Assembly (NCBI RefSeq): GCF_001269905.1
Contig: NZ_LHVK01000014.1
Span: forward strand, 124,397-188,396
Source: Pseudomonas corrugata
GTDB taxonomy: Bacteria; Pseudomonadota; Gammaproteobacteria; Pseudomonadales; Pseudomonadaceae
Direction of reading: 5' to 3'
DNA: 64,000 bases
A program made the translations under genes and the position numbers. Of the stretch, positions 26,981-35,054 are shown piece after piece (the first letter of the stretch is position 1; each line of letters begins with the position of its first letter). The notes below the pieces were generated by a model that saw only the letters and a program-made list of their open reading frames with translations, was not told the DNA's origin and made no database searches.

Positions 26981-27117
26981 CTGTGGGAGCGAGCCCTGTG
27001 GGAGCCGAGCCTGTGGGAGTCGAGCTTGCTCGCGATGAACGATGACGCGGTTTAAAGTTGAACCGTGTCGACTCCATCGCGAGCAAGCTCTGCTCCCACA
27101 GGCTCTGCTCCCACAGG
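26981..27117. repeat. Nested compound REP block after secB
   Basis: Several REP cores are stacked: GTGGGAGCGAGCC, GTGGGAGCCGAGCC and GTGGGAGTCGAGC in direct order, then complementary copies on the other side of a spacer. A 68-nt central part (27023-27090) is repeated at 41947-42014 with only three mismatches. The nesting suggests REPIN insertion into an older REP. Confidence 0.9.
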
Positions 27118-27136
27118 AGTTTCTGGCGTTATGGGT

Positions 27137-27592
27137 TCAGGCGAAACCGTTCTGCCGCCACGCCTCGTAAACAGCCACCGCCACCGTGTTGGACAGGTTC
27201 AGGCTGCGGCAGCCTTCACGCATCGGCAGGCGCAAGCGCTGCTCTGCCGGTAGCGCGTCCAGCACGTCGGCCGGCAGGCCTCGGCTTTCAGGCCCGAACA
27301 GGAACGCATCGCCGGCAACGAAACTGGCATCATGGAAGGGCCGCGAACCCTTTGTGGTGAAAGCGAACAGGCGCGGGTGGCCGAGGCTTTCCAGACAACT
27401 GGCGAGGTCTGCATGACGCTGCAAGGTGGCATACTCATGGTAGTCGAGGCCCGCGCGACGCAGGCGCTTGTCGTCCATCTCGAAGCCCAGCGGTTCGATC
27501 AAATGCAGATGGCAGCCGCTGTTGGCGCAGAGCCTGATGACATTGCCGGTGTTCGGCGGAATTTCCGGTTGAAAAAGGATGACGTGAAACAT
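27137..27592 (-). CDS. trmL: tRNA (cytidine(34)-2'-O)-methyltransferase TrmL
   Basis: A 151-residue SPOUT methyltransferase that modifies the wobble base of leucine tRNAs. It begins [20 protein letters not shown], and the trefoil-knot motifs [10 protein letters not shown] and [20 protein letters not shown] are present. The length is typical. Its ATG (27592-27590) shares two bases with the ATG of the divergent gene at 27591, so no separate intergenic promoter exists. Confidence 0.96.
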   Translation of the reverse strand: MFHVILFQPEIPPNTGNVIRLCANSGCHLHLIEPLGFEMDDKRLRRAGLDYHEYATLQRHADLASCLESLGHPRLFAFTTKGSRPFHDASFVAGDAFLFGPESRGLPADVLDALPAEQRLRLPMREGCRSLNLSNTVAVAVYEAWRQNGFA

Positions 27593-28031
27593 GCACGGCT
27601 CCGATAACAAAGATGACGCGCATTCTACGCTGCAAACCGATGAGCGTTCGAAGCTATTCCCGCGGGTCATGGGCTCCCTGGCAATCTTCGGGTTGATGAT
27701 TGGACTGATGATCGGCCGCCTGACCAATCCCGAACCGAGCGTGTTGCAACAGATCGAGGTGAGCGATGGGGTGCTGGTGGCCTGGTTCAATGACGAACCC
27801 AAGCTGCACGGAGAAATCATCGATGGCTCCGTGGCGCTGTTGTTCGAAGCCGAAGGTCCGGCACAGAAGGGGCAACTGAAGCTCAATGGCAAGGACGTGA
27901 ACTGGCGCGTGCGCTTGAGTGACAAGGGCTTGTTGCTGACGCTGGTGGCGGCGCGTCCGTTGCGGGGCGAGTGGACCGGCAGCGAGGTGGATGATCGCTG
28001 GCGGCTCGAGGTCCGTCTCCAGGAGCAATAA
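27591..28031 (+). CDS. Membrane-anchored hypothetical protein
   Basis: A 146-residue protein with a hydrophilic N-terminus, a single membrane segment ([17 protein letters not shown]) and a probable periplasmic domain ([20 protein letters not shown]). It occurs next to trmL in other pseudomonads but I know no function. ATG 27591 is preceded by AGGATGA inside the trmL coding region. An alternative start at Met27 (MGSLAIF) would remove the overlap with trmL. Confidence 0.75.
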   Translation: MHGSDNKDDAHSTLQTDERSKLFPRVMGSLAIFGLMIGLMIGRLTNPEPSVLQQIEVSDGVLVAWFNDEPKLHGEIIDGSVALLFEAEGPAQKGQLKLNGKDVNWRVRLSDKGLLLTLVAARPLRGEWTGSEVDDRWRLEVRLQEQ

Positions 28032-28035
28032 AAGA

Positions 28036-28212
28036 GGGGAATCCCCGGCCTGCCTGTACCAAGGTCCCCAAAACGGGAGGGCGATCGCAAAGATCCAGCC
28101 CTGGTGTAAAGAAGGGAAACCTTGACCTGCCTGTATCAAGGCCCCCAAAACGATGAGCTCGATGAGCCCGAATAAAATGGGGAATCCCCGGCCTGCCTGT
28201 ACCAAGGTCCCC
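28036..28212 (+). repeat. Three-copy 34-bp palindromic repeat of unknown family
   Basis: Copies at 28036-28069, 28113-28146 and 28179-28212. The first and third are identical over 34 bp (GGGGAATCCCCGG ... CCAAGGTCCCC); the middle one keeps CCTGCCTGTA and CAAGG with about seven changes. Each copy can fold, since GGGGA pairs with TCCCC. It is unlike the REP cores elsewhere in the window. It lies just after the stop of the 27591 gene and before a terminator. Confidence 0.85.
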
Positions 28213-28293
28213 GAAACTGGGTAGTGATTGGGTTATTGCAGGGGGCGTGCCAGTTTTAAATGGCTTGTCACAGAAAACCTTACGATGTTGCGC

Positions 28294-28316
28294 AAAGCCC
28301 CGTATTCCGGGGCTTT
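28294..28316 (+). terminator. Rho-independent terminator-like hairpin
   Basis: AAAGCCCCG-TATTC-CGGGGCTTT forms a 9-bp stem followed by GGCTTTTG. It would end transcripts arriving from the membrane-protein gene and the triple repeat. The T-run is imperfect. Confidence 0.65.
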
Positions 28317-28427
28317 GGCTTTTGTTGAGGCAGGTTTCCCCGAGGTGACTCGATCAGTCAGGGCTCGTATGAAGCGCGCAGTTGCGGTTCGTGGTGCATT
28401 GGTGTGGTGCACGAAGCTTTCAAAAGC

Positions 28428-28515
28428 ATCGCGAGCAGGCTCGCACACAGGGGGAGCGGCGCCACGACACGCGCGCACACCGACAACCCGATGTGGGAGC
28501 GAGCCTGCTCGCGAT
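28428..28515. repeat. REP/REPIN pair before ntrC stop
   Basis: ATCGCGAGCAGGCTCGCACA at 28428 and its counterpart GTGGGAGCGAGCCTGCTCGC ending at 28513 face each other across a GC-rich spacer. Likely an mRNA 3' structure for ntrC, whose stop is at 28550. Confidence 0.88.
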
Positions 28516-28549
28516 TGGCCTTCAGATTCAGCGAAAAGCCGACGGAGGC

Positions 28550-29986
28550 TCAGCCCTCTTCGCTTTCATCATCATCCCCGCCATCGACCTTCATCCCCAA
28601 TTCCTTGATCTTGCGGGTCAAGGTATTGCGACCCCAGCCCAGCAATACGGCGGCGTCGCGGCGGCGGCCGGCGGTGTGCTTGAGGGCGGTTTCGATCATG
28701 ATTCGTTCGAAACTCGGCACGGCACTGTCCAGCAGGCTCGACTGGCCTCGGGCCAAGGCCTGATCGGCCCACTGGCGCAGGGCCTGTTCCCAGTTGGTCA
28801 CCGGGGCCGAGTCCTGTGGCAGGCTCAGCAGTTCCGGTGGCAGGTCGCCGATATGCACCTCACGTCCCGAGGCCATGACGGTGATCCAGCGACAGGTGTT
28901 CTCCAGCTGGCGCACGTTGCCGGGCCACGGCAGGTTCTTGAGGTATTCCTCGGTCTCGCTCTTGAGCAGCTTGGGCTCTACCGCCAGCTCCTGGGCGGCG
29001 CGGCTGAGGAAATGCCTGGCCAGGGTCGGGATGTCCTCGCGACGATCCGCCAGGCGCGGGATATGAATGCGGATCACGTTCAGGCGATGGAACAGGTCTT
29101 CACGGAATTTGCCGGCGTGAACCAGGGTTTCCAGGTTCTGGTGGGTCGCGGCGATGATGCGTACATCGACCTTGACCGGTGTATGGCCGCCTACCCGATA
29201 GAACTCGCCGTCCGCCAGCACGCGCAACAGACGGGTCTGGGTGTCGGCCGGCATGTCGCCGATCTCGTCGAGGAACAACGTGCCGCCGTCGGCCTGTTCG
29301 AAGCGCCCGCGTCGCAGGTTGGCCGCGCCGGTGAATGCGCCTTTTTCGTGACCGAACAGCTCGGACTCCATCAGGTCCTTGGGAATCGCAGCCATGTTCA
29401 GCGCGATGAACGGCGATGCCGCCCGTGGACTGTGGCGGTGCAGGGCATGGGCCACCAGTTCTTTACCGGTACCGGATTCGCCATTGATCAGCACGGTGAT
29501 GTTGGAGTGGCTCAGGCGTCCGATCGCGCGAAACACTTCCTGCATCGCCGGCGCTTCGCCGATGATTTCCGGTGTGCGGGCCAGGGCCGGCACTTCTTCC
29601 AGGCCTTGCTGTTCCTGGGCGTGCTGGTTGGCGCGCTTGACCAGCGACACTGCTTCATCGACATCGAACGGCTTGGGCAGGTATTCGAAGGCTCCGCCCT
29701 GGTAGGACGCTACGGCGCTGTCCAGGTCGGAGTGGGCGGTCATGATGATCACCGGCAGCCGTGGATGCTCCTCGCGAATTCGCGCCAGCAAGTCCAGGCC
29801 GCTGGCGCCGGGCATGCGAATGTCGGAGATGATGACGTCCGGTTGCTGACGGGCCAGGCGACTCATCACGCCATCGGCGCTGTCAAAGCTCTGGGTGGTC
29901 ATGCCTTCCTGTTGCAAGGCTTTTTCCAGGACCCAGCGGATAGAACGGTCGTCATCGACGATCCACACGGTTTCACTACGGCTCAT
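28550..29986 (-). CDS. ntrC: Nitrogen response regulator NtrC (NR(I))
   Basis: A 478-residue sigma54-dependent activator. The receiver domain has the phosphoacceptor Asp55 ([10 protein letters not shown]). The AAA+ domain shows Walker A GESGTGKE, the sigma54-contact loop GAFTGA and Walker [13 protein letters not shown] Fis-type helix-turn-helix closes the protein ([20 protein letters not shown]). It activates nitrogen assimilation genes, glnA among them, when phosphorylated by NtrB. It overlaps ntrB by 4 nt (ATGA). Confidence 0.97.
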   Translation of the reverse strand: MSRSETVWIVDDDRSIRWVLEKALQQEGMTTQSFDSADGVMSRLARQQPDVIISDIRMPGASGLDLLARIREEHPRLPVIIMTAHSDLDSAVASYQGGAFEYLPKPFDVDEAVSLVKRANQHAQEQQGLEEVPALARTPEIIGEAPAMQEVFRAIGRLSHSNITVLINGESGTGKELVAHALHRHSPRAASPFIALNMAAIPKDLMESELFGHEKGAFTGAANLRRGRFEQADGGTLFLDEIGDMPADTQTRLLRVLADGEFYRVGGHTPVKVDVRIIAATHQNLETLVHAGKFREDLFHRLNVIRIHIPRLADRREDIPTLARHFLSRAAQELAVEPKLLKSETEEYLKNLPWPGNVRQLENTCRWITVMASGREVHIGDLPPELLSLPQDSAPVTNWEQALRQWADQALARGQSSLLDSAVPSFERIMIETALKHTAGRRRDAAVLLGWGRNTLTRKIKELGMKVDGGDDDESEEG

Positions 29987-31068
29987 GTCGATGTGGCTCC
30001 TTGTTCCAGTGGCAGGAAGATCGAGAAGGTGGTGTGGCCCGGGTGGCTCTCACACTCGATCAGGCCCTGATGCTGACTGATGATGTTCTGGGTAATGGCC
30101 AGGCCCAGCCCGGTACCGTCCGGACGGCCGCTGACCATGGGAAAGAAGATGGTTTCCTGCAACTCCATGGGGATGCCCGGGCCGTTGTCGATGATTTCGA
30201 TCTTGGTCACCAGGCGATGGCGCACATGACCGATGGTGAACTGGCGCAGGGCGCGGGTGCGCAAGCTGATGCGGCCAAGGCGCAGCTCGTTCTGGCTGCC
30301 GATGGCCTGCATCGCGTTGCGCACGATATTCAACACGGCCTGGATCATCTGTTCACGATCGATCAAGACATCGGGAATGCTTGGGTCGTAGTCGCGCACC
30401 AATGTGATGCAACCCTGGCTTTCGGCTTCCACGAGGCTGCCGACGCGCTCCAGCACTTCGTGGACATTGCACAGGGCCAGGGACGGCAGCTTGTTGGAGC
30501 CGAGCATGCGGTCCACAAGATTTCGCAGGCGGTCGGCTTCCTCGATGATGACGTTGGTGTAGTCCTTGAGGCTTTCTTCAGGCAGTTCCCGGGCGAGCAA
30601 TTGCGCAGCGCCACGAATGCCACCGAGGGGGTTCTTGATTTCATGAGCCAAGCCACGCACCAGCATCTTGCTGGTTTCCTGCTTGGACAACTGTGCCTCT
30701 TCCTTGGTGATGCGCAGCAAGCGATCACGGGGGTGGACTTCCAGCAGCAACAGGGTGGCACCGTTACTCAGGATCGGCGTTACCGCATAGTCGACCGTCA
30801 GCGTCTGACCGGTCAGGGCGGTGAGCATCGCTTCACGCTTGGTGAACGGGTGAGCCTGCTCCACGGCCTGGCGCAACGAGTTGAGCGCCTCGGCGGATTC
30901 GGTGAACAGCTCGCTGATGAACTGGCCATGGCTGCGCTGGCCGCTGACAGCCAGGAGCATCTCCGCCGCCGGGTTCATGTACTCGAGGCGCAGTTCAGCG
31001 TCGAGCAGAATGGTCGCGGTGGTGAGGTTATCGAGTAGCAAGCGGTGTAGGGCATCGCTAATGGTCAT
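29983..31068 (-). CDS. ntrB: Nitrogen regulation sensor kinase NtrB (NR(II))
   Basis: A 361-residue cytosolic histidine kinase. A PAS domain covers about 1-120, the phosphorylated His142 is in LAHEIKNPLGGIRGA, and the ATPase shows N (NIVRNAMQAI), G1 (IIDNGPGIP) and G2 (GTGLGLAI) boxes. It controls NtrC phosphorylation in response to PII. The start at ATG 31068 follows GAGGT; the upstream extension to 31536 is unsupported. A sigma54 element and an NtrC-like palindrome lie upstream. Confidence 0.97.
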   Translation of the reverse strand: MTISDALHRLLLDNLTTATILLDAELRLEYMNPAAEMLLAVSGQRSHGQFISELFTESAEALNSLRQAVEQAHPFTKREAMLTALTGQTLTVDYAVTPILSNGATLLLLEVHPRDRLLRITKEEAQLSKQETSKMLVRGLAHEIKNPLGGIRGAAQLLARELPEESLKDYTNVIIEEADRLRNLVDRMLGSNKLPSLALCNVHEVLERVGSLVEAESQGCITLVRDYDPSIPDVLIDREQMIQAVLNIVRNAMQAIGSQNELRLGRISLRTRALRQFTIGHVRHRLVTKIEIIDNGPGIPMELQETIFFPMVSGRPDGTGLGLAITQNIISQHQGLIECESHPGHTTFSIFLPLEQGATST

Positions 31069-31146
31069 CGGGACCTCTTTTGAAGCGTGGCAATTCAGGG
31101 CCGGTCCTAAATTGCGCGCGCGATAAACGCGCTGATGGAAGGAAAA

Positions 31147-31162
31147 TGCAAAAACCAAACCA
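31147..31162 (-). promoter_or_regulatory. Candidate sigma54 (-24/-12) promoter of ntrBC
   Basis: TGGTTTGGTTTTTGCA on the minus strand keeps the obligatory GG-N10-GC spacing and the TTGCA -12 box, though the -24 side is TGGTTTG instead of TGGCACG. It ends 79 bp before the ntrB start. Confidence 0.55.
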
Positions 31163-31289
31163 AGGCTCCGAAAAGAAGCGTTTAGAGCCTGAAAAGGGTA
31201 TTTTTCGCCCGATTGCGTGGCGTTCTGCCAGTTTTTCCGGGTACTTTCGAACCAAAATGGGTTGAAGCCTGGGTAGTGGCGCAACGATT

Positions 31290-31306
31290 CGCACCAATAT
31301 AGTGCG
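31290..31306. promoter_or_regulatory. Candidate NtrC binding site upstream of ntrBC
   Basis: CGCACCAATATAGTGCG is a palindrome (CGCAC-N7-GTGCG) that agrees with the NtrC consensus TGCACYA-N5-TRGTGCA. It lies about 130 bp upstream of the -24/-12 element, an enhancer-like distance, and suggests autoregulation. Confidence 0.6.
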
Positions 31307-31321
31307 CTGACATGGAGGGTG

Positions 31322-31939
31322 TTAGAAGAACGGCAGGATGCTGCTCTCTTCTTCCGGCTTATCGGCGAGGGGGCATTCGGGGCGCTGACCATAATCGGCG
31401 GTGGTGCAAGGCTTGATGCGGCGTTTCTGCGCCAGCGACGTGCGTTGCATGTGGAAGGGTTGGTTGGCGGTGCGTTCGACGATGCGGTCTTGCTCATCGA
31501 GGATTTCCACCGCCAGCTGGTGAGTCCCTCGATCAATGTTACTCAAGGCAAACACTGGGCTTGGTCCTGGTTCCCCAGTGGGCCGGCCGTCGAGCAGCAG
31601 GCGGTAGTGATGGCCCTTTTTCAGCCCTGGTTCACTGGTGGCGGTGACGATCAGTTCCCCCGCTGTGCTGCGTATCGTGGCGTCGGGCTCCGGGATCAGC
31701 AACCGGAGCATCTCGTAATGAAACAAGGGTTCTGACTGGACTTCGGTTGACGCCGAGGTTGCAGCAGGAGGCTGCGCGGGCATCCGGTTGCCGGGTGGCA
31801 GTTGGACTTTCTTCGCATTGCCGGGACGCGGTTGATCGGTGAAGACACGATTACCCTGAGCGTCGACATAGGTATAGACCTGCGCCATCCCTGGCAAGGC
31901 AGTCAGGGACAGGTACAGGGCCAGCGCCAAGCGAATCAT
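31322..31939 (-). CDS. DUF4124 domain protein (paralog 2)
   Basis: A 205-residue secreted protein with signal peptide MIRLALALYLSLTALPGMAQ. The DUF4124 motif VYTYVDAQGNRVFTDQPRPG follows, then a proline-rich linker and a beta-rich C-terminal domain (LLLDGRPTGEP ... IDRGTHQLAVEILDEQD). It is a tandem paralog of the gene upstream, overlapping its stop by 4 nt. This pair sits between glnA and ntrB in many pseudomonads; a cell-envelope role is likely but unproven. Confidence 0.88.
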   Translation of the reverse strand: MIRLALALYLSLTALPGMAQVYTYVDAQGNRVFTDQPRPGNAKKVQLPPGNRMPAQPPAATSASTEVQSEPLFHYEMLRLLIPEPDATIRSTAGELIVTATSEPGLKKGHHYRLLLDGRPTGEPGPSPVFALSNIDRGTHQLAVEILDEQDRIVERTANQPFHMQRTSLAQKRRIKPCTTADYGQRPECPLADKPEEESSILPFF

Positions 31940-32454
31940 GGCTGGTGCACCCGCTGCACGGTAAAAGTGACGGTTTCGCTCTGCTGCACAAGGTTTTCCC
32001 CATCGATGACCTGGACCGCCAACCGGTGCTCGCCCCGATCGATGTTCACCAGTTGCAGACGCGGCACGTTGGAGGGCAGGCCGTAGGGTTGGTCATCCAG
32101 CAACAGTCGGAACTGATGAGGACTTTGCAGGCGTGGTTGCGCCCGGACGCCGACGGTGAAAGTGCCGTTGTTGGCGCGCAGGGCTTGCTCGGTGGGGATG
32201 TCCGTCAGCTCGAGTGTTTCGTAGGCCTTGCGCGGCGATTCTCTACTGGCCGGAACTGGCGGCGTGTCCGGGCCGGTTGGCGGCTGATGTTCGATGCTGT
32301 TGAGCGGAGGCAACTCCACCGTCTGGGTCGGAACGCCTTGGGGTGGTTGGTTGCTATAGGCCGTGTTGCCATTGGCGTCGGTGTATTTGTAGATCTGGGC
32401 TGCTGCGGGCAGTGCCAGTAGCAGCGATAGCATTCCTGGAAAAACGCGACCCAT
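31936..32454 (-). CDS. DUF4124 domain protein (paralog 1)
   Basis: A 172-residue secreted protein (MGRVFPGMLSLLLALPAAAQ signal) with the DUF4124 motif IYKYTDANGNTAYSNQPPQG and the C-terminal NIDRGEHRLAVQVIDGENLV domain also found in paralog 2. No good ribosome site precedes ATG 32454; a start at Met 32484 is an alternative. The open frame continues into a REP element upstream, which is not coding. Confidence 0.85.
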   Translation of the reverse strand: MGRVFPGMLSLLLALPAAAQIYKYTDANGNTAYSNQPPQGVPTQTVELPPLNSIEHQPPTGPDTPPVPASRESPRKAYETLELTDIPTEQALRANNGTFTVGVRAQPRLQSPHQFRLLLDDQPYGLPSNVPRLQLVNIDRGEHRLAVQVIDGENLVQQSETVTFTVQRVHQP

Positions 32455-32542
32455 AAAATCAACCGGAAACTGAAAGTGTTGCATGCAGCATAGGACAAGG
32501 AGCCGGTCGGCCCAACCCAAAGAGTTCAACACTGAAACCCCT

Positions 32543-32630
32543 TTGTGGGAGCCTGCTCGTGATGGCGATGTGTCAGGCAACAGCAATGTTGCTGATCGAT
32601 CGCCATCGCGAGCAGGCTCGCTCCCACAGG
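32543..32630. repeat. REP/REPIN pair between DUF4124 and chorismate mutase genes
   Basis: GTGGGAGCCTGCTCGTGATG (one arm with a 4-bp deletion) and the intact arm ATCGCGAGCAGGCTCGCTCC flank a spacer. Confidence 0.88.
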
Positions 32631-32645
32631 GGAATGTGTGTTGCT

Positions 32646-33200
32646 TCAGCTTTTGGCTAGGCACAGTTCAGCAGTCGCCCGTATCAGGGCAAGTCGGTGC
32701 ACCGGGTGCTGTTTGTCGTGGTGGGTGGCCCGGGCCAGCCATTGCGGGCACTGCGGATCGGTACGGTAGGGGGCGAAATCGGCCAGTTGTTGCAGCAGGC
32801 GTTTTTGCAGTCGATCGAGTTGCGGGCGGATTTGCCCCACCAGGTCCGGACGCGGGAGGTCCGGCGCCTTGCCTTCCAGGGTCCAGTCGGACAGGTCGAT
32901 GTACTGCACCAGTTTGTTGGCTTCTATCTGGGCGGTGAAAAACGCTTCCACGGTTTCCCCGGACAGCTTGTAGGTCGGCGCCTGGGCGACCGCGGCGGCA
33001 ATGACTTCACGCTCGCGCTGGCGGTCTTCTACCGGTTTATGACTGTCCCATTTGCTCAGCGCCACTTGATCGGCGATGGCTATGCGTTCGCCGATGGCGT
33101 TCAGCAAAGGGGTCAGGGCGTCGGGAGCGGGCTTGGCTTCGGCTGTGCTTGCCAGCAGCGCGGTGGAAAGGGCGAGGCCAAGTGTGAAGCGCAAGTTCAT
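32646..33200 (-). CDS. Secreted chorismate mutase (AroQ gamma class)
   Basis: A 184-residue exported all-helical enzyme with signal peptide MNLRFTLGLALSTALLASTA (cleavage near AEA-KP). ERIAIADQVALSKWDSHKPV with the following DRQREREVI matches the periplasmic AroQ gamma pattern, converting chorismate to prephenate outside the cytosol. A single C-terminal Cys pair (DPQCPQWL, AELCLAKS) could form a disulfide. It is downstream of glnA but separated by the glnA terminator, so it is likely expressed on its own. Confidence 0.88.
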   Translation of the reverse strand: MNLRFTLGLALSTALLASTAEAKPAPDALTPLLNAIGERIAIADQVALSKWDSHKPVEDRQREREVIAAAVAQAPTYKLSGETVEAFFTAQIEANKLVQYIDLSDWTLEGKAPDLPRPDLVGQIRPQLDRLQKRLLQQLADFAPYRTDPQCPQWLARATHHDKQHPVHRLALIRATAELCLAKS

Positions 33201-33258
33201 GGGCAATCTCTTCCAAGGGGAGGGGCGACGGTCATCATGCACGTAACCTGCGCCCATG

Positions 33259-33288
33259 AAAAAGGCCTCCCGAAGGAGGCCTCTCTTG
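33259..33288 (-). terminator. Rho-independent terminator of glnA
   Basis: AGGCCTCC-TTCG-GGAGGCCT with a UUCG tetraloop, followed by TTTTTC on the minus strand, 31 nt past the glnA stop. Confidence 0.9.
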
Positions 33289-33318
33289 TTTCACGCCGCG
33301 TATGCGAGCGCTACCGGA

Positions 33319-34725
33319 TCAGCAGCTGTAGTACAGCTCATATTCCAGTGGGTGTACGAAGGTGCGAACCTTGATTTCTTCTTCGCTTTTCAGTGCGATG
33401 TAAGCGTCGATGAAGTCATCGCTGAATACGCCGCCCTTGGTCAGGAACGCACGGCCCTTGTCCAGCTCTTCCAGGGCTTCTTTCAGGCTGCCGCAAACCT
33501 GTGGGATTTCCTTGGCCTCTTCAGGCGGCAGGTCATACAGGTTCTTGTCGGCGGCATCGCCAGGGTGGATCTTGTTCTGGATACCGTCCAGACCGGCCAT
33601 CATCAGTGCGGCGAAGGCCAGGTATGGGTTGGCAGCCGGATCCGGGAAGCGGGCTTCGATACGGCGGGCTTTAGGGCTGTTCACGTACGGAATACGGATC
33701 GAAGCGGAGCGGTTGCGAGCCGAGTAGGCCAGCATTACCGGCGCTTCGAAGCCTGGTACCAGACGCTTGTAGGAGTTGGTCGACGGGTTGGTGAAGCCAT
33801 TCAGGGCCTTACCGTGCTTGATGATACCGCCGATGAAGTACAGGGCGGTGTCCGACAGACCGGCATAGCCTTCGCCTGCGAAAGTGTTCTTGCCGTCCTT
33901 GGAGATCGACACGTGAACGTGCATGCCCGAACCGTTGTCGCCATACAGTGGCTTCGGCATGAAGGTCGCGGTGCGGCCATAGGCGTCGGCAACGTTGTGC
34001 ACGACATATTTCAGGGTCTGGACTTCGTCAGCCTTCTTGACCAGCGTGTTGAACTTCACGCCGATTTCGTTCTGGCCGGCAGTCGCCACTTCGTGGTGGT
34101 GAACTTCGACGGTCTGGCCCATTTCTTCCAGTGCGTTGCACATGGAGGTACGGATTTCGTGGTCGAAATCGAACGGTGGTACTGGGAAGTAGCCGCCTTT
34201 CACGCCTGGACGGTGGCCTTTGTTGCCGCCTTCCACGTCCTGGTCGGACATCCACGAACCTTGTTCGGAGAAGATCTTGAACATGGAGCCGGAGATGTCG
34301 GACTTGAACTTGACCGAGTCGAAGATGAAGAACTCAGGCTCGGGACCGAAGAAAGCGGTGTCGCCGATACCGGTGGACTTCAGGTATTCCTCGGCACGGT
34401 GGGCAATGGCGCGTGGGTCGCGGTCATAGCCTTGCATGGTCGAAGGTTCGATGATGTCGCAGACCAGGATCAGGGTCGGCTCTTCGGTGAACGGATCCAG
34501 AACGGCGGTTTCGTCGTCCGGCATCAGGATCATGTCGGACGCTTCGATGCCCTTCCAGCCAGAGATGGAGGAACCGTCGAACATCTTGCCGATTTCGAAG
34601 AAATCGTCATCCAGGGCATCACGGGCCGGCATGGTCACGTGATGTTGAGTGCCTTTGGTGTCAGTGAAGCGCAGATCAATCCACTTGACGTCATGATCTT
34701 TGATGAGTTGAACCGACTTCGACAT
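33319..34725 (-). CDS. glnA: Glutamine synthetase type I
   Basis: A 468-residue enzyme that makes glutamine from glutamate, ammonia and ATP. Metal and substrate motifs [20 protein letters not shown] and [12 protein letters not shown] are visible. The adenylylation Tyr lies in [11 protein letters not shown], so GlnE control applies. An ideal ribosome site CGGAGGACAT precedes ATG 34725; the long upstream extension is not coding. A sigma54 promoter is found 97 nt upstream. Confidence 0.98.
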   Translation of the reverse strand: MSKSVQLIKDHDVKWIDLRFTDTKGTQHHVTMPARDALDDDFFEIGKMFDGSSISGWKGIEASDMILMPDDETAVLDPFTEEPTLILVCDIIEPSTMQGYDRDPRAIAHRAEEYLKSTGIGDTAFFGPEPEFFIFDSVKFKSDISGSMFKIFSEQGSWMSDQDVEGGNKGHRPGVKGGYFPVPPFDFDHEIRTSMCNALEEMGQTVEVHHHEVATAGQNEIGVKFNTLVKKADEVQTLKYVVHNVADAYGRTATFMPKPLYGDNGSGMHVHVSISKDGKNTFAGEGYAGLSDTALYFIGGIIKHGKALNGFTNPSTNSYKRLVPGFEAPVMLAYSARNRSASIRIPYVNSPKARRIEARFPDPAANPYLAFAALMMAGLDGIQNKIHPGDAADKNLYDLPPEEAKEIPQVCGSLKEALEELDKGRAFLTKGGVFSDDFIDAYIALKSEEEIKVRTFVHPLEYELYYSC

Positions 34726-34821
34726 ATGTCCTCCGGGTGGCTTCGGGCGGGTAATGGTATGCCCGTAGATATGAGTGATGCCGGCGCGAATACTCTGCCA
34801 AGGCAACCTGCCTCACAAGGG

Positions 34822-34837
34822 AGCAAATTGCATGCCA
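34822..34837 (-). promoter_or_regulatory. Sigma54 promoter of glnA
   Basis: TGGCATGCAATTTGCT on the minus strand differs from the consensus TGGCACG-N4-TTGCW at one base and keeps the GG-N10-GC spacing. It ends 96 bp before the glnA ATG. Confidence 0.85.
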
Positions 34838-34895
34838 GTGCCCCAGCTTGGGTTTTTTGCACCAAACCCACGCCTTTCCAGGGCTTGAACGGCAG

Positions 34896-34930
34896 ATTGT
34901 CAGACAATTGCGCACTGTAATGTAGCGCAA
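34896..34930. promoter_or_regulatory. Two inverted repeats upstream of the glnA promoter
   Basis: ATTGTC-A-GACAAT (34896-34908) abuts TTGCGC-N11-GCGCAA (34908-34930), 60-90 bp upstream of the -24 element. Their position suits activator binding. They do not match the NtrC consensus well; NtrC-like half sites (TGCACC at 34858-34863, TGGTGCG at 34952-34958) are nearby. The binding protein is unknown. Confidence 0.45.
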
Positions 34931-35006
34931 TGGAAGGCGGATGACCTGTTTTGGTGCGCTCAAAACGGGGCACACATTAATTGGTCAAACCTTGAGCAAT
35001 TTCCGC

Positions 35007-35012
35007 TATAAT
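35007..35012 (+). promoter_or_regulatory. -10 element of thiI promoter
   Basis: A perfect TATAAT preceded by a weak -35 (GGTCAA 18 bp upstream), 42 bp before thiI. It is divergent from the glnA promoter. Confidence 0.5.
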
Positions 35013-35054
35013 CCGCGCCCCCCTTTTTCGGCTGGCCGTTCGCGCGCTGTTTTC

